Assembly (NCBI GenBank): GCA_001013295.1
Contig: LAZY01000049.1
Location: forward strand, 1-35,745
Length of the DNA stretch: 35,745 bases
Origin: Chryseobacterium indologenes
GTDB lineage: Bacteria; Bacteroidota; Bacteroidia; Flavobacteriales; Weeksellaceae
Reading direction: 5' to 3'
Within the stretch, counting starts at the first letter, position 1. Every line of letters begins with the position of its first letter. The translations under genes were made by a program, and so were the position numbers. Below, piece after piece: positions 1-7,706 of the stretch. The notes beneath the pieces were generated by a model. The model was not told where the DNA came from. It was given only the letters and a program-made list of their open reading frames with translations, and ran no database searches.

Positions 1-1
1 A

Positions 2-43
2 TTGCTGAACAGAAGCCTTGAAACGGAAAAAGTTTTAAAATAA
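2..43 (+). CDS. possible C-terminal end of a gene cut by the window edge
   Basis: The first bases can be read as the last 13 codons of a plus-strand gene, ending LLNRSLETEKVLK and a TAA stop. A strong hairpin starts 20 bases later, as expected after a gene end. Too little is visible to name it, and the two other plus frames also cannot be excluded, since frame 1 ends IAEQKP-stop. This is an inference from position and residue make-up only. Confidence 0.3.
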   Translation: MLNRSLETEKVLK

Positions 44-62
44 ATGTCTGTAAGCAATTGGA

Positions 63-105
63 AATATAAGAATCGGGCGGCCAGAGGCCGCCCGATTCTT
101 ATATT
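63..105. terminator. perfect 20-bp palindrome, likely bidirectional terminator
   Basis: Arms 63-82 and 86-105 are perfectly complementary around an AGA loop, with a GC-rich centre (GGGCGGCC) and AT-rich outer parts. The stop codon of the minus-strand thioesterase overlaps its outer edge, so the hairpin sits exactly at that gene's 3' end. The possible plus-strand gene ends 20 bases before it. There is no long T tract on either side, so termination is likely but not proven. It also resembles the GC-rich palindrome at 16038-16074. Confidence 0.65.
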
Positions 106-487
106 ATAAAATCTGGATTGGTTTTTTGAATTCGTCAATAGCCACAAAAGTGAAATCTCCTACGATCGCTTTTTCTCTTTCATAAGAATACATCTGCTCC
201 GTATAGATCTCAACACTTACTTTCATACTGGTTTTTCCTACATAGGATACCTTTCCGATCAGCTCTACAATCGTTCCGGCTGGAATAGGCTTTTTAAAAT
301 CGATTTTATCACTGCTTACAGTTACTACTCTTTTTCTTGCAAATCGGGTCGCTGCAATGAAGGCTACTTCATCCATCAGCTGCATGGCCGTACCTCCGAA
401 AAGAGTATCATAATGATTGGTTGTGTTGGGGAAAACCGCTTTAAAAATTCTGGTTTCGGCAGCTTCAATTCTTTCTTCTGTAGTCAT
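104..487 (-). CDS. acyl-CoA thioesterase, hotdog fold (YciA/BFIT-like)
   Basis: A 127-residue protein that should hydrolyse acyl-CoA thioesters in the cytoplasm. The N-terminal stretch PNTTNHYDTLFGGTAMQLMD (residues 20-39) matches the family pattern of an Asn-rich start, a FGG turn and the catalytic Asp (D39) on the hotdog helix. VSSDKIDFKKPI (58-69) and VGKTSMKVSVEIY follow as the typical strands. The length fits a single-hotdog subunit that works as a multimer. The gene stands alone, ends in a strong hairpin, and its about 300-nt leader contains a cobalamin riboswitch (618-775), an unexpected regulator for this enzyme class. Substrate is unknown; a link to propionyl- or methylmalonyl-CoA is only a guess. 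Confidence 0.85.
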   Translation of the reverse strand: MTTEERIEAAETRIFKAVFPNTTNHYDTLFGGTAMQLMDEVAFIAATRFARKRVVTVSSDKIDFKKPIPAGTIVELIGKVSYVGKTSMKVSVEIYTEQMYSYEREKAIVGDFTFVAIDEFKKPIQIL

Positions 488-540
488 ATTTCATTATTAA
501 TTAAAGCGAAATGAAATCGTATCAAAACAACAGAATAATG

Positions 541-563
541 ACAGGAATCGTAGAAATTCCTGA
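541..563 (-). promoter_or_regulatory. small hairpin between riboswitch and thioesterase
   Basis: A 7-bp perfect stem (542-548 with 556-562, loop of 7) lies about 60 bases downstream of the B12 box and 54 bases before the thioesterase start. No T tract follows in the direction of transcription, so it does not look like a plain terminator. It could belong to the riboswitch expression platform, but this is speculative. Confidence 0.3.
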
Positions 564-617
564 AACAATCCATCAGATCAATAAAACTTCAGATCGCGAA
601 AGTTTTTTGTTTAAGAA

Positions 618-775
618 AAAGGCAGGTCTCCTGACTTGTAACATCTTTTATCTCCTTCCCATGCCTCGCACAGTGGATCTTTTGATAAAGATTTCAGTTA
701 CTTACAGTTGCGCGACAGTCCGTGATTTTCACACGGTTCCCTTTTAATCTGCGGTTAGGCAGAACCAGTTTCTGT
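618..775 (-). promoter_or_regulatory. cobalamin (B12) riboswitch
   Basis: Read on the minus strand this has the conserved landmarks of the cobalamin aptamer in the right order: a 5' GGTTCTGCC arm (758-766), AAAAGGGAA, a CCGTG...CACGG stem followed by GACTGTCGCGCAACTGTAA, then CCACTGTGCGAGGCATGGGAAGG-type segments, and the B12 box AGTCAGGAGACCTGCC at 621-636. A perfect -7 element at 805-812 is placed to start its transcript. The first gene downstream is the acyl-CoA thioesterase at 104-487. No BtuB-type TonB receptor, cobalt transporter or B12-independent isozyme, the usual targets, follows. Confidence 0.92.
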
Positions 776-804
776 GATGAATAAGCGTTAAAACTTTTCG
801 GGGG

Positions 805-812
805 CAAAAATA
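805..812 (-). promoter_or_regulatory. -7 element driving the riboswitch transcript
   Basis: On the minus strand this reads TATTTTTG, a perfect match to the Bacteroidota TAnnTTTG element. It lies just behind the stop codon of the minus-strand gene at 819 and about 30 bases before the riboswitch aptamer, so the riboswitch and thioesterase probably form their own transcript. No clear -33 TTG is seen. Confidence 0.55.
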
Positions 813-818
813 ATGAAT

Positions 819-1616
819 TTATTCCGGATTATGGTAAATAATCTGGCTGATCACTCTTCCTTTCTTGATGGTCCACAGGGTAGTATATCGGTTTTCCCCG
901 CTACCATTGATCATATAAAGGAAAATATTATCATTGTCAAGAGCGGTTACTCCTACGTTCTCAAAATCCATCGTAGGCTGAAACATATTTTTGATGGCTT
1001 CTCTTACAAAAACAGAACCTCTTCCCGGTTGCTGTACCCGGATCGATTTGATCTCGGTCATTCCCTCAGGAAGATCATTCCCGATTCCCCAGGGTTTTAC
1101 CTTATCAATGGTAAGGAGTTTGCCTTCTGCATCTTTTTCTTTCTTACGGTAGCCGGCATTAGAAGGGTAGACGTCAATCACCACTTTGCTTCTCTGAGCA
1201 GTAGGAACTTTCGGATCAGAATTGTCTGTGAAAATAAGTGATCTTCCGTTTTTAGACTTGGACGGAGTATAGGCTGGAAGCTGGTCGATATAAGCGATAC
1301 GTTCTTTATTCACCATTCCTTCCTTATCAAGAGTTTCATAGCGTACAAACGGTTTATCTTCGTCCTGTTTTTCAGGATATTTGATCCAGATCCATTCCGT
1401 TTCTCCCGGAGCGGGTTTTACATAAACAAAAACATCCCCTTTACGCATACGGATCTTATCTACAATTTTTCTGTAGTTGTCTTTATGTACACGTACGTTG
1501 GCATAGCCTTCTTCAGCTTTTACTACTCCAAAGGGCACTTTATTCTGTCCTTTTACAAATGCTAAAGAGAAAATACTGAATGCTGATAGGTACAATGCTT
1601 TGTTTATGAAAGTCAT
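819..1616 (-). CDS. secreted SH3-like protein of unknown function
   Basis: A 265-residue protein with an N-terminal signal peptide (residues 1 to about 23, hydrophobic stretch ending FVKGQ). The following part, with GVVKAEEGYANVRVHKDN, reads like a bacterial SH3 domain: it has the same GYxNVR turn as the two paralogues at 27206-28667. The C-terminal half also follows their layout, with a PWGIGNDLPEG segment, an IKNMFQP segment and a final TLWTIKKGRV strand. The protein is thus a distant third member of that family, larger by an insert after the SH3 domain. It likely acts in the periplasm or outside the cell. Function unknown. A perfect -7 element (1637-1644) lies just upstream. Confidence 0.75.
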   Translation of the reverse strand: MTFINKALYLSAFSIFSLAFVKGQNKVPFGVVKAEEGYANVRVHKDNYRKIVDKIRMRKGDVFVYVKPAPGETEWIWIKYPEKQDEDKPFVRYETLDKEGMVNKERIAYIDQLPAYTPSKSKNGRSLIFTDNSDPKVPTAQRSKVVIDVYPSNAGYRKKEKDAEGKLLTIDKVKPWGIGNDLPEGMTEIKSIRVQQPGRGSVFVREAIKNMFQPTMDFENVGVTALDNDNIFLYMINGSGENRYTTLWTIKKGRVISQIIYHNPE

Positions 1617-1636
1617 CTTGAAATTTTTTTAATCCC

Positions 1637-1644
1637 CAAATATA
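1637..1644 (-). promoter_or_regulatory. -7 element of the SH3-like gene
   Basis: Reads TATATTTG on the minus strand, a perfect TAnnTTTG match, 20 bases before the ATG at 1616. The predicted leader is about 15 nt. Confidence 0.55.
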
Positions 1645-1797
1645 TAAATTAAATGCTTTTCTGAAGATAATTATGCTGTTGCAGTTCCTTTAAATCTTGT
1701 ATTTGTTTCAGATGTTCATCATTAATCAGCAGTATTCTGTGTTAAATCTTCAGAACACTCCCGGAATGATGATCAGAAATGATAAAAGATAAAATTA

Positions 1798-1824
1798 AAA
1801 AAGAGTGTTTGAAACACCCTTTTT
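1798..1824 (-). terminator. hairpin terminator after the membrane protein gene
   Basis: Stem arms 1798-1810 and 1812-1824 pair with a single mismatch. The A and T runs at both ends make it usable in both directions. It lies 10 bases behind the stop of the minus-strand gene at 1835. The rest of the 1617-1834 gap holds only the promoter at 1637-1644 and AT-rich sequence. Confidence 0.7.
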
Positions 1825-1834
1825 ATTGATTACG

Positions 1835-2500
1835 CTAAGATTCAATATTCTGCTTTGAATGACCATAGATGGCTTCAGGATCATTTTTCAGGAAATAGGA
1901 AAATATTCCATAGAATAAAAGGAGGATTAGGAATAGTACCCCACAGAGATAAAATGCTGTTCCAAAGCCATAGCTGATAGTTACTTTATCCCCGAATCCC
2001 ATTCCGATTTTATTGCTTCCATGACCTTCCATTTTTGCCTGGAACGTCAGATAAAATATTAAAAGGGAAGCAAGTCCTATCAGCGAAACAACAATGTGGT
2101 AAAGGTGCTTTTTCCTAATACTTTTCATTACTTGTCCGCCAATTCCGGCAATGGCAGCCAGAAAGGCAATAATGATAAACGGATTCGGTGGAATATTTTC
2201 ACTGCCGTTTTTATCTTTGGAATCACTGTCCATCGGTGAATATTCACGATCTGTATTCTGTGAGGGATCATCAGGAATTCCCTTGAGTGCGTCCGCAAAA
2301 GGAGAGCTTTTTTTAAGATTTTCTTTCATACGTTCACTCATCGCTTTTTGAGAAACTCCAGTGACAAGATCGGTCCCTTTGATAGACATCAGTGTAGTGT
2401 CACCACATTTTATCAAAAAGAATGGAAAGAAAAAACACAGGATAATGACCGTATAACTTGGTATTGGAATAAGGTCTGATAATACTTTTAATGGTTTCAT
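1835..2500 (-). CDS. four-helix membrane protein of unknown function
   Basis: A 221-residue protein with one hydrophobic segment near the N terminus (about 17-32), a polar loop of about 75 residues rich in Ser, Asp and Lys, and three further hydrophobic segments (about 107-127, 133-153 and 175-203). The polar segment between helix 1 and helix 2 contains no recognisable motif. The short KCGDTT after helix 1 is not a lipobox. I do not recognise the family. The gene is transcribed alone behind the mutS2 terminator, with a near-consensus -7 element (TATTTTTC) about 30 bases upstream of its start. Confidence 0.65.
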   Translation of the reverse strand: MKPLKVLSDLIPIPSYTVIILCFFFPFFLIKCGDTTLMSIKGTDLVTGVSQKAMSERMKENLKKSSPFADALKGIPDDPSQNTDREYSPMDSDSKDKNGSENIPPNPFIIIAFLAAIAGIGGQVMKSIRKKHLYHIVVSLIGLASLLIFYLTFQAKMEGHGSNKIGMGFGDKVTISYGFGTAFYLCGVLFLILLLFYGIFSYFLKNDPEAIYGHSKQNIES

Positions 2501-2545
2501 AGAATATTGTTTTGATTAAAAGTAGAAAAATATCAGATGATAAAC

Positions 2546-2580
2546 AAAAAAGAGAGCACTTCTCAGCACTCTCTCTCTTT
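2546..2580 (-). terminator. probable terminator after mutS2
   Basis: On the minus strand AGAGAG and CTCTCT arms (2571-2576 with 2551-2556) enclose a loop of about 14 bases and are followed by a run of six T. It is placed about 60 bases behind the mutS2 stop. The stem is short, so confidence is moderate. Confidence 0.5.
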
Positions 2581-2635
2581 ACTATTTGCATATGATTAAT
2601 TTTCAAATTCTCAAATCAGATCATTGTCAAATTAA

Positions 2636-4783
2636 TTAAATTCTCTCAAGCTCATCCGCATCAATCGTGGTTTTGAAAGTTCCATAATTTACAATTACCT
2701 TGTTTCTGGAAATTTTTTCGATCGTTCCTACACTGGTGCTTCCTGTAATACGGACGCGCTGACCTACTTTCATCCAGATGGCACGGTCAGTTTTACGTTG
2801 TTCCTCCAGTTTTTCATTGGTTTCTGCGATTTTTTCAATCACTTCTTCCTTTTTAAGTTGTTGAGTGATTTTTCTCTTAACCACCTGAAGACGCTTGGTT
2901 TCGTCTTTGTCACTTCCTAATTTTCTGAACTTTTCCTGTTCCAGAAGTTTTACGAAATCTTTCACAACATCTTTCCTGGATTTTCCTTTCGTATAGCTGT
3001 CGATGAAAGCCTCAATCTTATTTCCGAACTGAAGCTTACGGTGTTCTTCTTCATACAGTTTCTGGAAATTAAACAGTTTCTGCTGAAGCTGATCATTAAG
3101 TTTCTGAAGGTTATCACGTTTGTCTTCCACAGACTCTTTCCTTTCAGCAAGATCAGATTTCAGTTTTTCAACTTCAAACTTTTCCTGTTGCAGTTTTACA
3201 ATCGTCTTATCAAGATTCACAATATCATGTTCTACCTTTTTCTTGGCAGAATGAATGATAAACCTTGGGATTTTATTCTTCTCAGCTACTTCAAAAGTAA
3301 ATGAACTTCCTGCCTGACCAACTTCCAGCTTATACATAGGCTCCAGCGTTTCTTCATTGAAAAGCATTGCTGCATTCTGAGCATTGGGAAGTTGTTCTAT
3401 GACCAGCTTAATATTGGTATAGTGCGTGGTGATAATGGCAAAACTCTTTTTATCATAGAAAAACTCCATGAAACTTTCTGCCAGAGCGCCTCCCAGCTCC
3501 GGATCAGAACCTGTACCAAATTCATCAATAAGTAAAAGCGTATCCGAATCAGCTTCACGGATGATTCCCGACATCTTTTTCAGTCTTGATGAATACGTTG
3601 ACAGATGGTTCTCAATCGATTGGTTATCCCCAATGTCTGTCATGATTTTCTCAAAGAAAAACATTTCAGATTTAGGATGCACAGGCACCAGAATACCACT
3701 CTGAATCATCAGTTGCAATAACCCAACAGTTTTCAGGGTGATCGATTTTCCTCCTGCATTCGGTCCGGAAATACAGATGATTCTGTTATGATCCGTTAAG
3801 GCCAGAGTTTGTGGGTGAATCGTTTTGTTTTCAGCTTTATTCCTCAGCCATAGCAACGGATGGTAGGCGTCCTTTAGTCTCAATGTTCTGTGACGGTTGA
3901 TCTTCGGAAGAATTCCGTTCACCAGGTCTGCAAACTTCGCTTTAGCCCTTACCAGATCAAGGTCAAAAATATACACCTGATACCTCCAGAGCTGTGGTTG
4001 AAACTCTGCCAGTTCAGCAGTAAGTTGTCTCAGGACTTTATCGATTTCTTTTTTTTCCTCCTCTTCATTTTCACGAAGCTTGAAGTAATGTTTTACAACA
4101 CTGTCCGGCTGAATGTAGGTGATAGATCCGGTTTTGGAAATTCCCAGGGTTCTTCCCGGAACTCTTTTCTTAAAACCAGATTTTACAGCTAAAACTCGCT
4201 GATCATCAATAATGGTTTCCCGTATATCATCCAAAAAGTCACTCTGTCCATACGTGGTAAGAGCACGGTTGAAATTTTCCTGAATTGCTTTTTTAGCATG
4301 CTGGATCTCAGTTCTTATACCTTTCAAAGCAGGAGAAGCTTCACTTTTTACCTCACCAAAACGGTTAAAAACCTTATCTACCTTCTCGATGATCTCTTTT
4401 CTGAATTCCAGTACAGAAACCTCTTCCATTAAAGTAGGGAAGGTTTCCAGCATTGTGGGAAAGAACTTCTGAAGTCTTCCGATCTGTTCCGTGATGGTTT
4501 TTATTTTGATGAAAGCACTGTTTTCAAGACGGTAATTCTCAATCAGCATCAGTTTCAGTTCACTTTCAATATCTTCATATTCATCAAACGGAATCGCATT
4601 TGAACTTTCAAAACTTGACAGGTATTCTGACGTTTTTTTCAGTGAAAGTTCCGCCTCGTCAATTTCCATCGGACGAAGTTGAAGAATTTTTTCTCTTGTT
4701 TTCGGAGAATACGCAAATGGGGAGATTTCCGCGAGCAATTGCGGAAACTCTAATTCGTCTAAATCTTCTTTATCTATATACAC
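2636..4783 (-). CDS. mutS2: MutS2-family DNA-binding ATPase without Smr domain
   Basis: A 715-residue MutS2 homologue. MutS2 proteins bind branched DNA or collided ribosomes and use ATP; they are cytoplasmic. Visible features are the core/lever region (1-320), Walker A GPNAGGKS (340-347), the ENHLSTYSSR dimer segment (391-400), Walker B LLLIDEFGTGSDP (416-428), TTHY (452-455), a long charged coiled coil (about 510-595), and a C-terminal KOW-like beta segment (672-712). The protein stops there: the C-terminal Smr nuclease domain of the Bacillus-type protein is absent, so any nuclease activity would have to lie elsewhere. The start is GTG, with an in-frame TAA close upstream and a -7 element only 4 bases before it, which points to a leaderless transcript. 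Confidence 0.93.
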   Translation of the reverse strand: MYIDKEDLDELEFPQLLAEISPFAYSPKTREKILQLRPMEIDEAELSLKKTSEYLSSFESSNAIPFDEYEDIESELKLMLIENYRLENSAFIKIKTITEQIGRLQKFFPTMLETFPTLMEEVSVLEFRKEIIEKVDKVFNRFGEVKSEASPALKGIRTEIQHAKKAIQENFNRALTTYGQSDFLDDIRETIIDDQRVLAVKSGFKKRVPGRTLGISKTGSITYIQPDSVVKHYFKLRENEEEEKKEIDKVLRQLTAELAEFQPQLWRYQVYIFDLDLVRAKAKFADLVNGILPKINRHRTLRLKDAYHPLLWLRNKAENKTIHPQTLALTDHNRIICISGPNAGGKSITLKTVGLLQLMIQSGILVPVHPKSEMFFFEKIMTDIGDNQSIENHLSTYSSRLKKMSGIIREADSDTLLLIDEFGTGSDPELGGALAESFMEFFYDKKSFAIITTHYTNIKLVIEQLPNAQNAAMLFNEETLEPMYKLEVGQAGSSFTFEVAEKNKIPRFIIHSAKKKVEHDIVNLDKTIVKLQQEKFEVEKLKSDLAERKESVEDKRDNLQKLNDQLQQKLFNFQKLYEEEHRKLQFGNKIEAFIDSYTKGKSRKDVVKDFVKLLEQEKFRKLGSDKDETKRLQVVKRKITQQLKKEEVIEKIAETNEKLEEQRKTDRAIWMKVGQRVRITGSTSVGTIEKISRNKVIVNYGTFKTTIDADELERI

Positions 4784-4787
4784 AGTG

Positions 4788-4795
4788 CAAATTTA
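4788..4795 (-). promoter_or_regulatory. -7 element of mutS2, leaderless start
   Basis: Reads TAAATTTG on the minus strand, 4 bases before the GTG start. Transcription from it would begin at or next to the start codon. It is back to back with a plus-strand -7 element at 4817-4824. Confidence 0.6.
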
Positions 4796-4816
4796 GTGAG
4801 AATTTTGATTATTACG

Positions 4817-4824
4817 TATATTTG
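4817..4824 (+). promoter_or_regulatory. -7 element of the decayed secreted ORF
   Basis: TATATTTG, a perfect match, 22 bases before the GTG at 4846. It suggests that the broken gene downstream was, or is, transcribed. Confidence 0.5.
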
Positions 4825-4845
4825 AGCGATTTACAAAATAGATTA

Positions 4846-5050
4846 GTGAAGAATCTGATACTTATTCTATTGTTTTTTGCCTCCAATGCATATGCACAAC
4901 GCTACGAGACCTCTGATATTGAAAAATTTGAAAAAAAATAAAAGGTTTTGAGAAGATTACAGTCTCAGCTAATAACACTGAACTTTTTTTATTTGTTTGA
5001 TGCGAAAAGTGGCGCCTTTCTAGGTAAAGAAAAATATGTTTTGAGAGGAT
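4846..5050 (+). pseudogene. decayed small secreted protein, two apparent frameshifts
   Basis: From the GTG the frame gives a convincing signal peptide, KNLILILLFFASNAYAQ, then RYETSDIEKFEKK and a stop at 4939-4941. The stop falls straight after a run of eight A. One frame over, the reading goes on as IKGFEKITVSANNTELFLF up to a run of seven T, and another frame change would continue as DAKSGAFLGKEKYVLRG with a TAG at about 5048-5050. Both breaks sit in homopolymers, so they may be real decay, slippage or assembly error. The product, about 66 residues if repaired, is not recognised. A promoter-like box stands upstream. Confidence 0.5.
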
Positions 5051-5090
5051 AGCCAAATAAGCCTTATATTGCAACACTTAAAACGGATCC

Positions 5091-5399
5091 ATGAAGTCAT
5101 TAATATTTATCATGCTTTTTCTCTCAGCAGGAATCCATGCCCAGATCAAAAAACAAGAGCATGGAAAAGTAAATAAAGTTCAAAAGAAGACATATACTAA
5201 GAAGCAGAATAAAGCGAAGGTTAAAAGAATCGGAATGAAAAGCTTCAAAGATGAAGAGATAAAAAGAATTATTGATCTCAGCCAGCAAAATGATAATACG
5301 GCTAAAAAAGAGCTCGTAAGAAAAAATGGCAGCGGATATGAATACTTTGACTATGAAGAAACACGTTCTTCAAGAACCCGAATGTATCTGTTTATATAA
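5091..5399 (+). CDS. small lysine-rich secreted protein, unknown
   Basis: A 102-residue protein with a clear signal peptide (KSLIFIMLFLSAGIHAQ, residues 2-18) and a strongly basic mature part (about 20 Lys between 19 and 60). I recognise no family. The C terminus, TRSSRTRMYLFI, looks abrupt. The neighbouring frames continue for some 25-30 codons with ordinary residue use after 5370, so a frameshift near the end is possible. Together with the decayed ORF just upstream, also a small secreted protein, this region may be a pair of related genes under decay. The following GNAT gene starts 44 bases later. Confidence 0.5.
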   Translation: MKSLIFIMLFLSAGIHAQIKKQEHGKVNKVQKKTYTKKQNKAKVKRIGMKSFKDEEIKRIIDLSQQNDNTAKKELVRKNGSGYEYFDYEETRSSRTRMYLFI

Positions 5400-5443
5400 C
5401 CGGAAGCCCAACGAAGAAACTTATTATTCCGAATAATAGTGAC

Positions 5444-5959
5444 ATGAAACTTGAAACAGAACGGCTGATCCTGAAAGAAATTAATGAAAGTTATACGGAG
5501 GATATTCTGAAAATCCGAAGTAATCCTTACATCAATCAGTTTGTGAAAAGAAACTCACCCAGGAACAATTACGAAGCATTGGAATTCATCCTTCATGTCA
5601 AAAATAAAATGCAGCAGGGAGAAATGATTTTTTGGGGAATTTCCCATAAAGATCAGAGAAATCTTATCGGAACAATCTGTTTATGGAACTTTTCAGAAGA
5701 TAGAAAAACATCAGAAATAGGATATGAGCTGTTGCCGGATTATCATAAAAAAGGAATCATGAGCGAAGCCCTGACGGCTGTGTTGCAGTTTAGCTTTGAT
5801 CAATTGAACCTACAAACCCTGTTGGCTTTTACCAATCTGTTGAATAAAGATTCTCAGTCCTTACTTTTGAAGCATCATTTTAGTTTGGAAGAAGGCAGAA
5901 AAGACGAAAACAATGCTGAAAATATTATTTTTAGCTTAAATAGACCTAAAACAGACTGA
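5444..5959 (+). CDS. GNAT acetyltransferase, RimJ/RimL type
   Basis: A 171-residue cytoplasmic acetyl-CoA-dependent N-acetyltransferase. It begins with the typical LETERLILKEI strand (2-12). The middle carries IGTICLWNF (about 84-92) and SEIGYELLPDYHKKGIMSEAL (99-119), the acetyl-CoA-binding loop and helix. The late segment ends with TNLLNKDSQSLLLKHHF. Members of this group acetylate ribosomal proteins, antibiotics or small molecules; the substrate cannot be told here. It is 8 kb from the graspetide operon, so its use as the N-acetyltransferase of that pathway is not supported by position. Confidence 0.85.
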   Translation: MKLETERLILKEINESYTEDILKIRSNPYINQFVKRNSPRNNYEALEFILHVKNKMQQGEMIFWGISHKDQRNLIGTICLWNFSEDRKTSEIGYELLPDYHKKGIMSEALTAVLQFSFDQLNLQTLLAFTNLLNKDSQSLLLKHHFSLEEGRKDENNAENIIFSLNRPKTD

Positions 5960-6025
5960 CAGGATTGAAAAATCAGAAGTTTTTTTATTTTCGCTCACAG
6001 ACATTATATTGTGAAATGAACAGAT

Positions 6026-7027
6026 ATGAACCGTGAAATAAAATCATTAACCGGGCTTAGAGGAATCGTAGCATTGTGGGTGGTTCTCTTTCATTTTTAT
6101 ACCGAACTGAACATTGGTTTTCTTCAGCGTACCATAGGGCAGGGATACCTTGCCGTGGATATATTCTTTGTTTTAAGTGCTTTTCTGCTCACTGTTTCCT
6201 ATTCTGAGAAGTTCAGAAATCTGAATGTAAAAGGAATCGTCAGTTTTTACAAAAAGCGGGTCAACAGAATTTATCCCATTTATTTTATATCTATTGTCGT
6301 CATCATTCTACTGATCGAAAGAAGAACATTAGGCACATTTTTGATCAATGCTGGATTGATCCAATGTTTTTTTAATCCAAATTATTTGTTGAATGTGATC
6401 TACTGGTCATTGAGTACAGAGTGGATCTGCTATCTGATCTTTCCCTTTATGCTTTATGTGATCATGCGCTACAAAGTACACTACGGGATTCTGATTATGG
6501 CAGGACTTTTCCTGAGGTTCATCCTTCCATATCTGCCTGATATGTTCATTGGCATGGATGTTCCGATAGCAATGGGTAAATCTCCTAAATATATGGATAT
6601 TCCTTATGGGATCAACTCTTTAATTAGAACTATTGGATCTTATTTACTGGGAATTGGAATTGCTTTGCTGCCGGCAATCAGGATCAGAGAAAGCTGGCTT
6701 ATTTATCTCATTCCGGTTGCATTCATATTCTTGCTGTACACATCAAGAGGATTGATTTTTATTCCATTGGTATCTGCATTGATGATCAGACTCTTGTATG
6801 CCGGGGAGAAGAATTATATACAGATGTTTCTGGAAAGTAAAGTCGTTTATTTTTTAGGAAATATTTCCTATTCGCTCTATATCATCCATTACATGATCTA
6901 CAAACACCATTTTATATTGGTAGACTCTGAAAATCTGAACAGCACGATATTGATCGCTTTTGCCATATTACTGTCTTATCTTTCCTATACTTTCATTGAA
7001 AGAAAAATAAAGATATTTAAGGTATAG
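6026..7027 (+). CDS. membrane acyltransferase family 3 (OafA/YrhL-like)
   Basis: A 333-residue integral membrane protein with about ten hydrophobic segments, the usual size of the acyltransferase-3 domain without an extra SGNH domain. The N terminus LTGLRGIVALWVVLFHFY (8-25) contains the family's R and H positions. AVDIFFVLSAFLL (43-55) and FYKKRVNRIYPIYF (74-87) are the next signature segments. Such enzymes transfer acetyl or other acyl groups to polysaccharide or lipid headgroups. No glycosyltransferases lie next to it, so the acceptor is unknown. A near-consensus -7 box (TATTTTCG) is about 30 bases upstream of the ATG. Confidence 0.88.
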   Translation: MNREIKSLTGLRGIVALWVVLFHFYTELNIGFLQRTIGQGYLAVDIFFVLSAFLLTVSYSEKFRNLNVKGIVSFYKKRVNRIYPIYFISIVVIILLIERRTLGTFLINAGLIQCFFNPNYLLNVIYWSLSTEWICYLIFPFMLYVIMRYKVHYGILIMAGLFLRFILPYLPDMFIGMDVPIAMGKSPKYMDIPYGINSLIRTIGSYLLGIGIALLPAIRIRESWLIYLIPVAFIFLLYTSRGLIFIPLVSALMIRLLYAGEKNYIQMFLESKVVYFLGNISYSLYIIHYMIYKHHFILVDSENLNSTILIAFAILLSYLSYTFIERKIKIFKV

Positions 7028-7052
7028 CTTATGCTTTTATTTTAATATTAAT

Positions 7053-7060
7053 TACTTTTG
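7053..7060 (+). promoter_or_regulatory. -7 element of ung, near-leaderless
   Basis: TACTTTTG ends 4 bases before the ATG of ung. The predicted transcription start coincides with the start codon. Confidence 0.6.
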
Positions 7061-7064
7061 CATC

Positions 7065-7706
7065 ATGACCTGGACAGAAATTTTAGCCCCGATAAAAAGC
7101 ACGGAATACTTTAAAACCCTTTGGGAAAAAGTGAAGAACGAATATGCAACGACAAAGGTTTTTCCACCGAAAAATCAGATTTTCAGAGCATTGGAACTTA
7201 CTGCTTTTGATGATGTAGAAGTGGTGATTATCGGACAGGATCCTTATCATAATGATTACCAGGCTAATGGGTTGTGTTTTTCTGTTTCCGAACAGGTTAC
7301 CGCACCGCCTTCACTAAAGAATATTTTCATCGAATTAAAAGAAGATCTGGGTGTTGTACGTACCTCCAAAGAACTTGATGATTGGGGAAGACAGGGAGTG
7401 TTGTTGCTGAATGCTACCCTTACCGTTCGTGCCCATTCACCCAATTCCCATAAAGACCTGGGATGGGAAAAATTTACAGACTTTATTATCAAAGAAATTT
7501 CTGATAAAAAAGAAAATGTGGTATTTGTATTGTGGGGGGCTTTTGCACAGAAAAAAGCCGAACTTATCGATCCGGCTAAACATTTTATTCTGAAATCGGC
7601 ACACCCTTCGCCATTCTCTGTTTACAGAGGTTTCTTTGGAAGCAAGCCTTTCTCAAAAATTAACGAATACCTGACTTCCAAAGGAAAGAAACCTATTTCC
7701 TGGTAG
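7065..7706 (+). CDS. ung: uracil-DNA glycosylase
   Basis: A 213-residue family-1 uracil-DNA glycosylase, which removes uracil from DNA as the first step of base excision repair. All signature motifs are present: GQDPYH with catalytic Asp59 (57-62), the uracil-binding LLLNA with Asn116, and the HPSPFSVYRGFFGSKPFSK leucine-loop region with catalytic His180. The length is standard for the enzyme without a mitochondrial or viral extension. Its 3' end overlaps the convergent lipoprotein gene by 14 bp, so no terminator fits between them. The start is fixed by the -7 box 4 bases upstream. Confidence 0.97.
   Translation: MTWTEILAPIKSTEYFKTLWEKVKNEYATTKVFPPKNQIFRALELTAFDDVEVVIIGQDPYHNDYQANGLCFSVSEQVTAPPSLKNIFIELKEDLGVVRTSKELDDWGRQGVLLLNATLTVRAHSPNSHKDLGWEKFTDFIIKEISDKKENVVFVLWGAFAQKKAELIDPAKHFILKSAHPSPFSVYRGFFGSKPFSKINEYLTSKGKKPISW

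Noticed and set aside
511..747. 78-codon open frame on the plus strand
   Set aside because: It is the antisense of the cobalamin riboswitch, which explains the conserved sequence; the peptide has no protein-like features.
5444..5959. GNAT as tailoring N-acetyltransferase of the graspetide
   Set aside because: It is 7.5 kb from the operon, of the general RimJ/RimL type, with no link in transcription.
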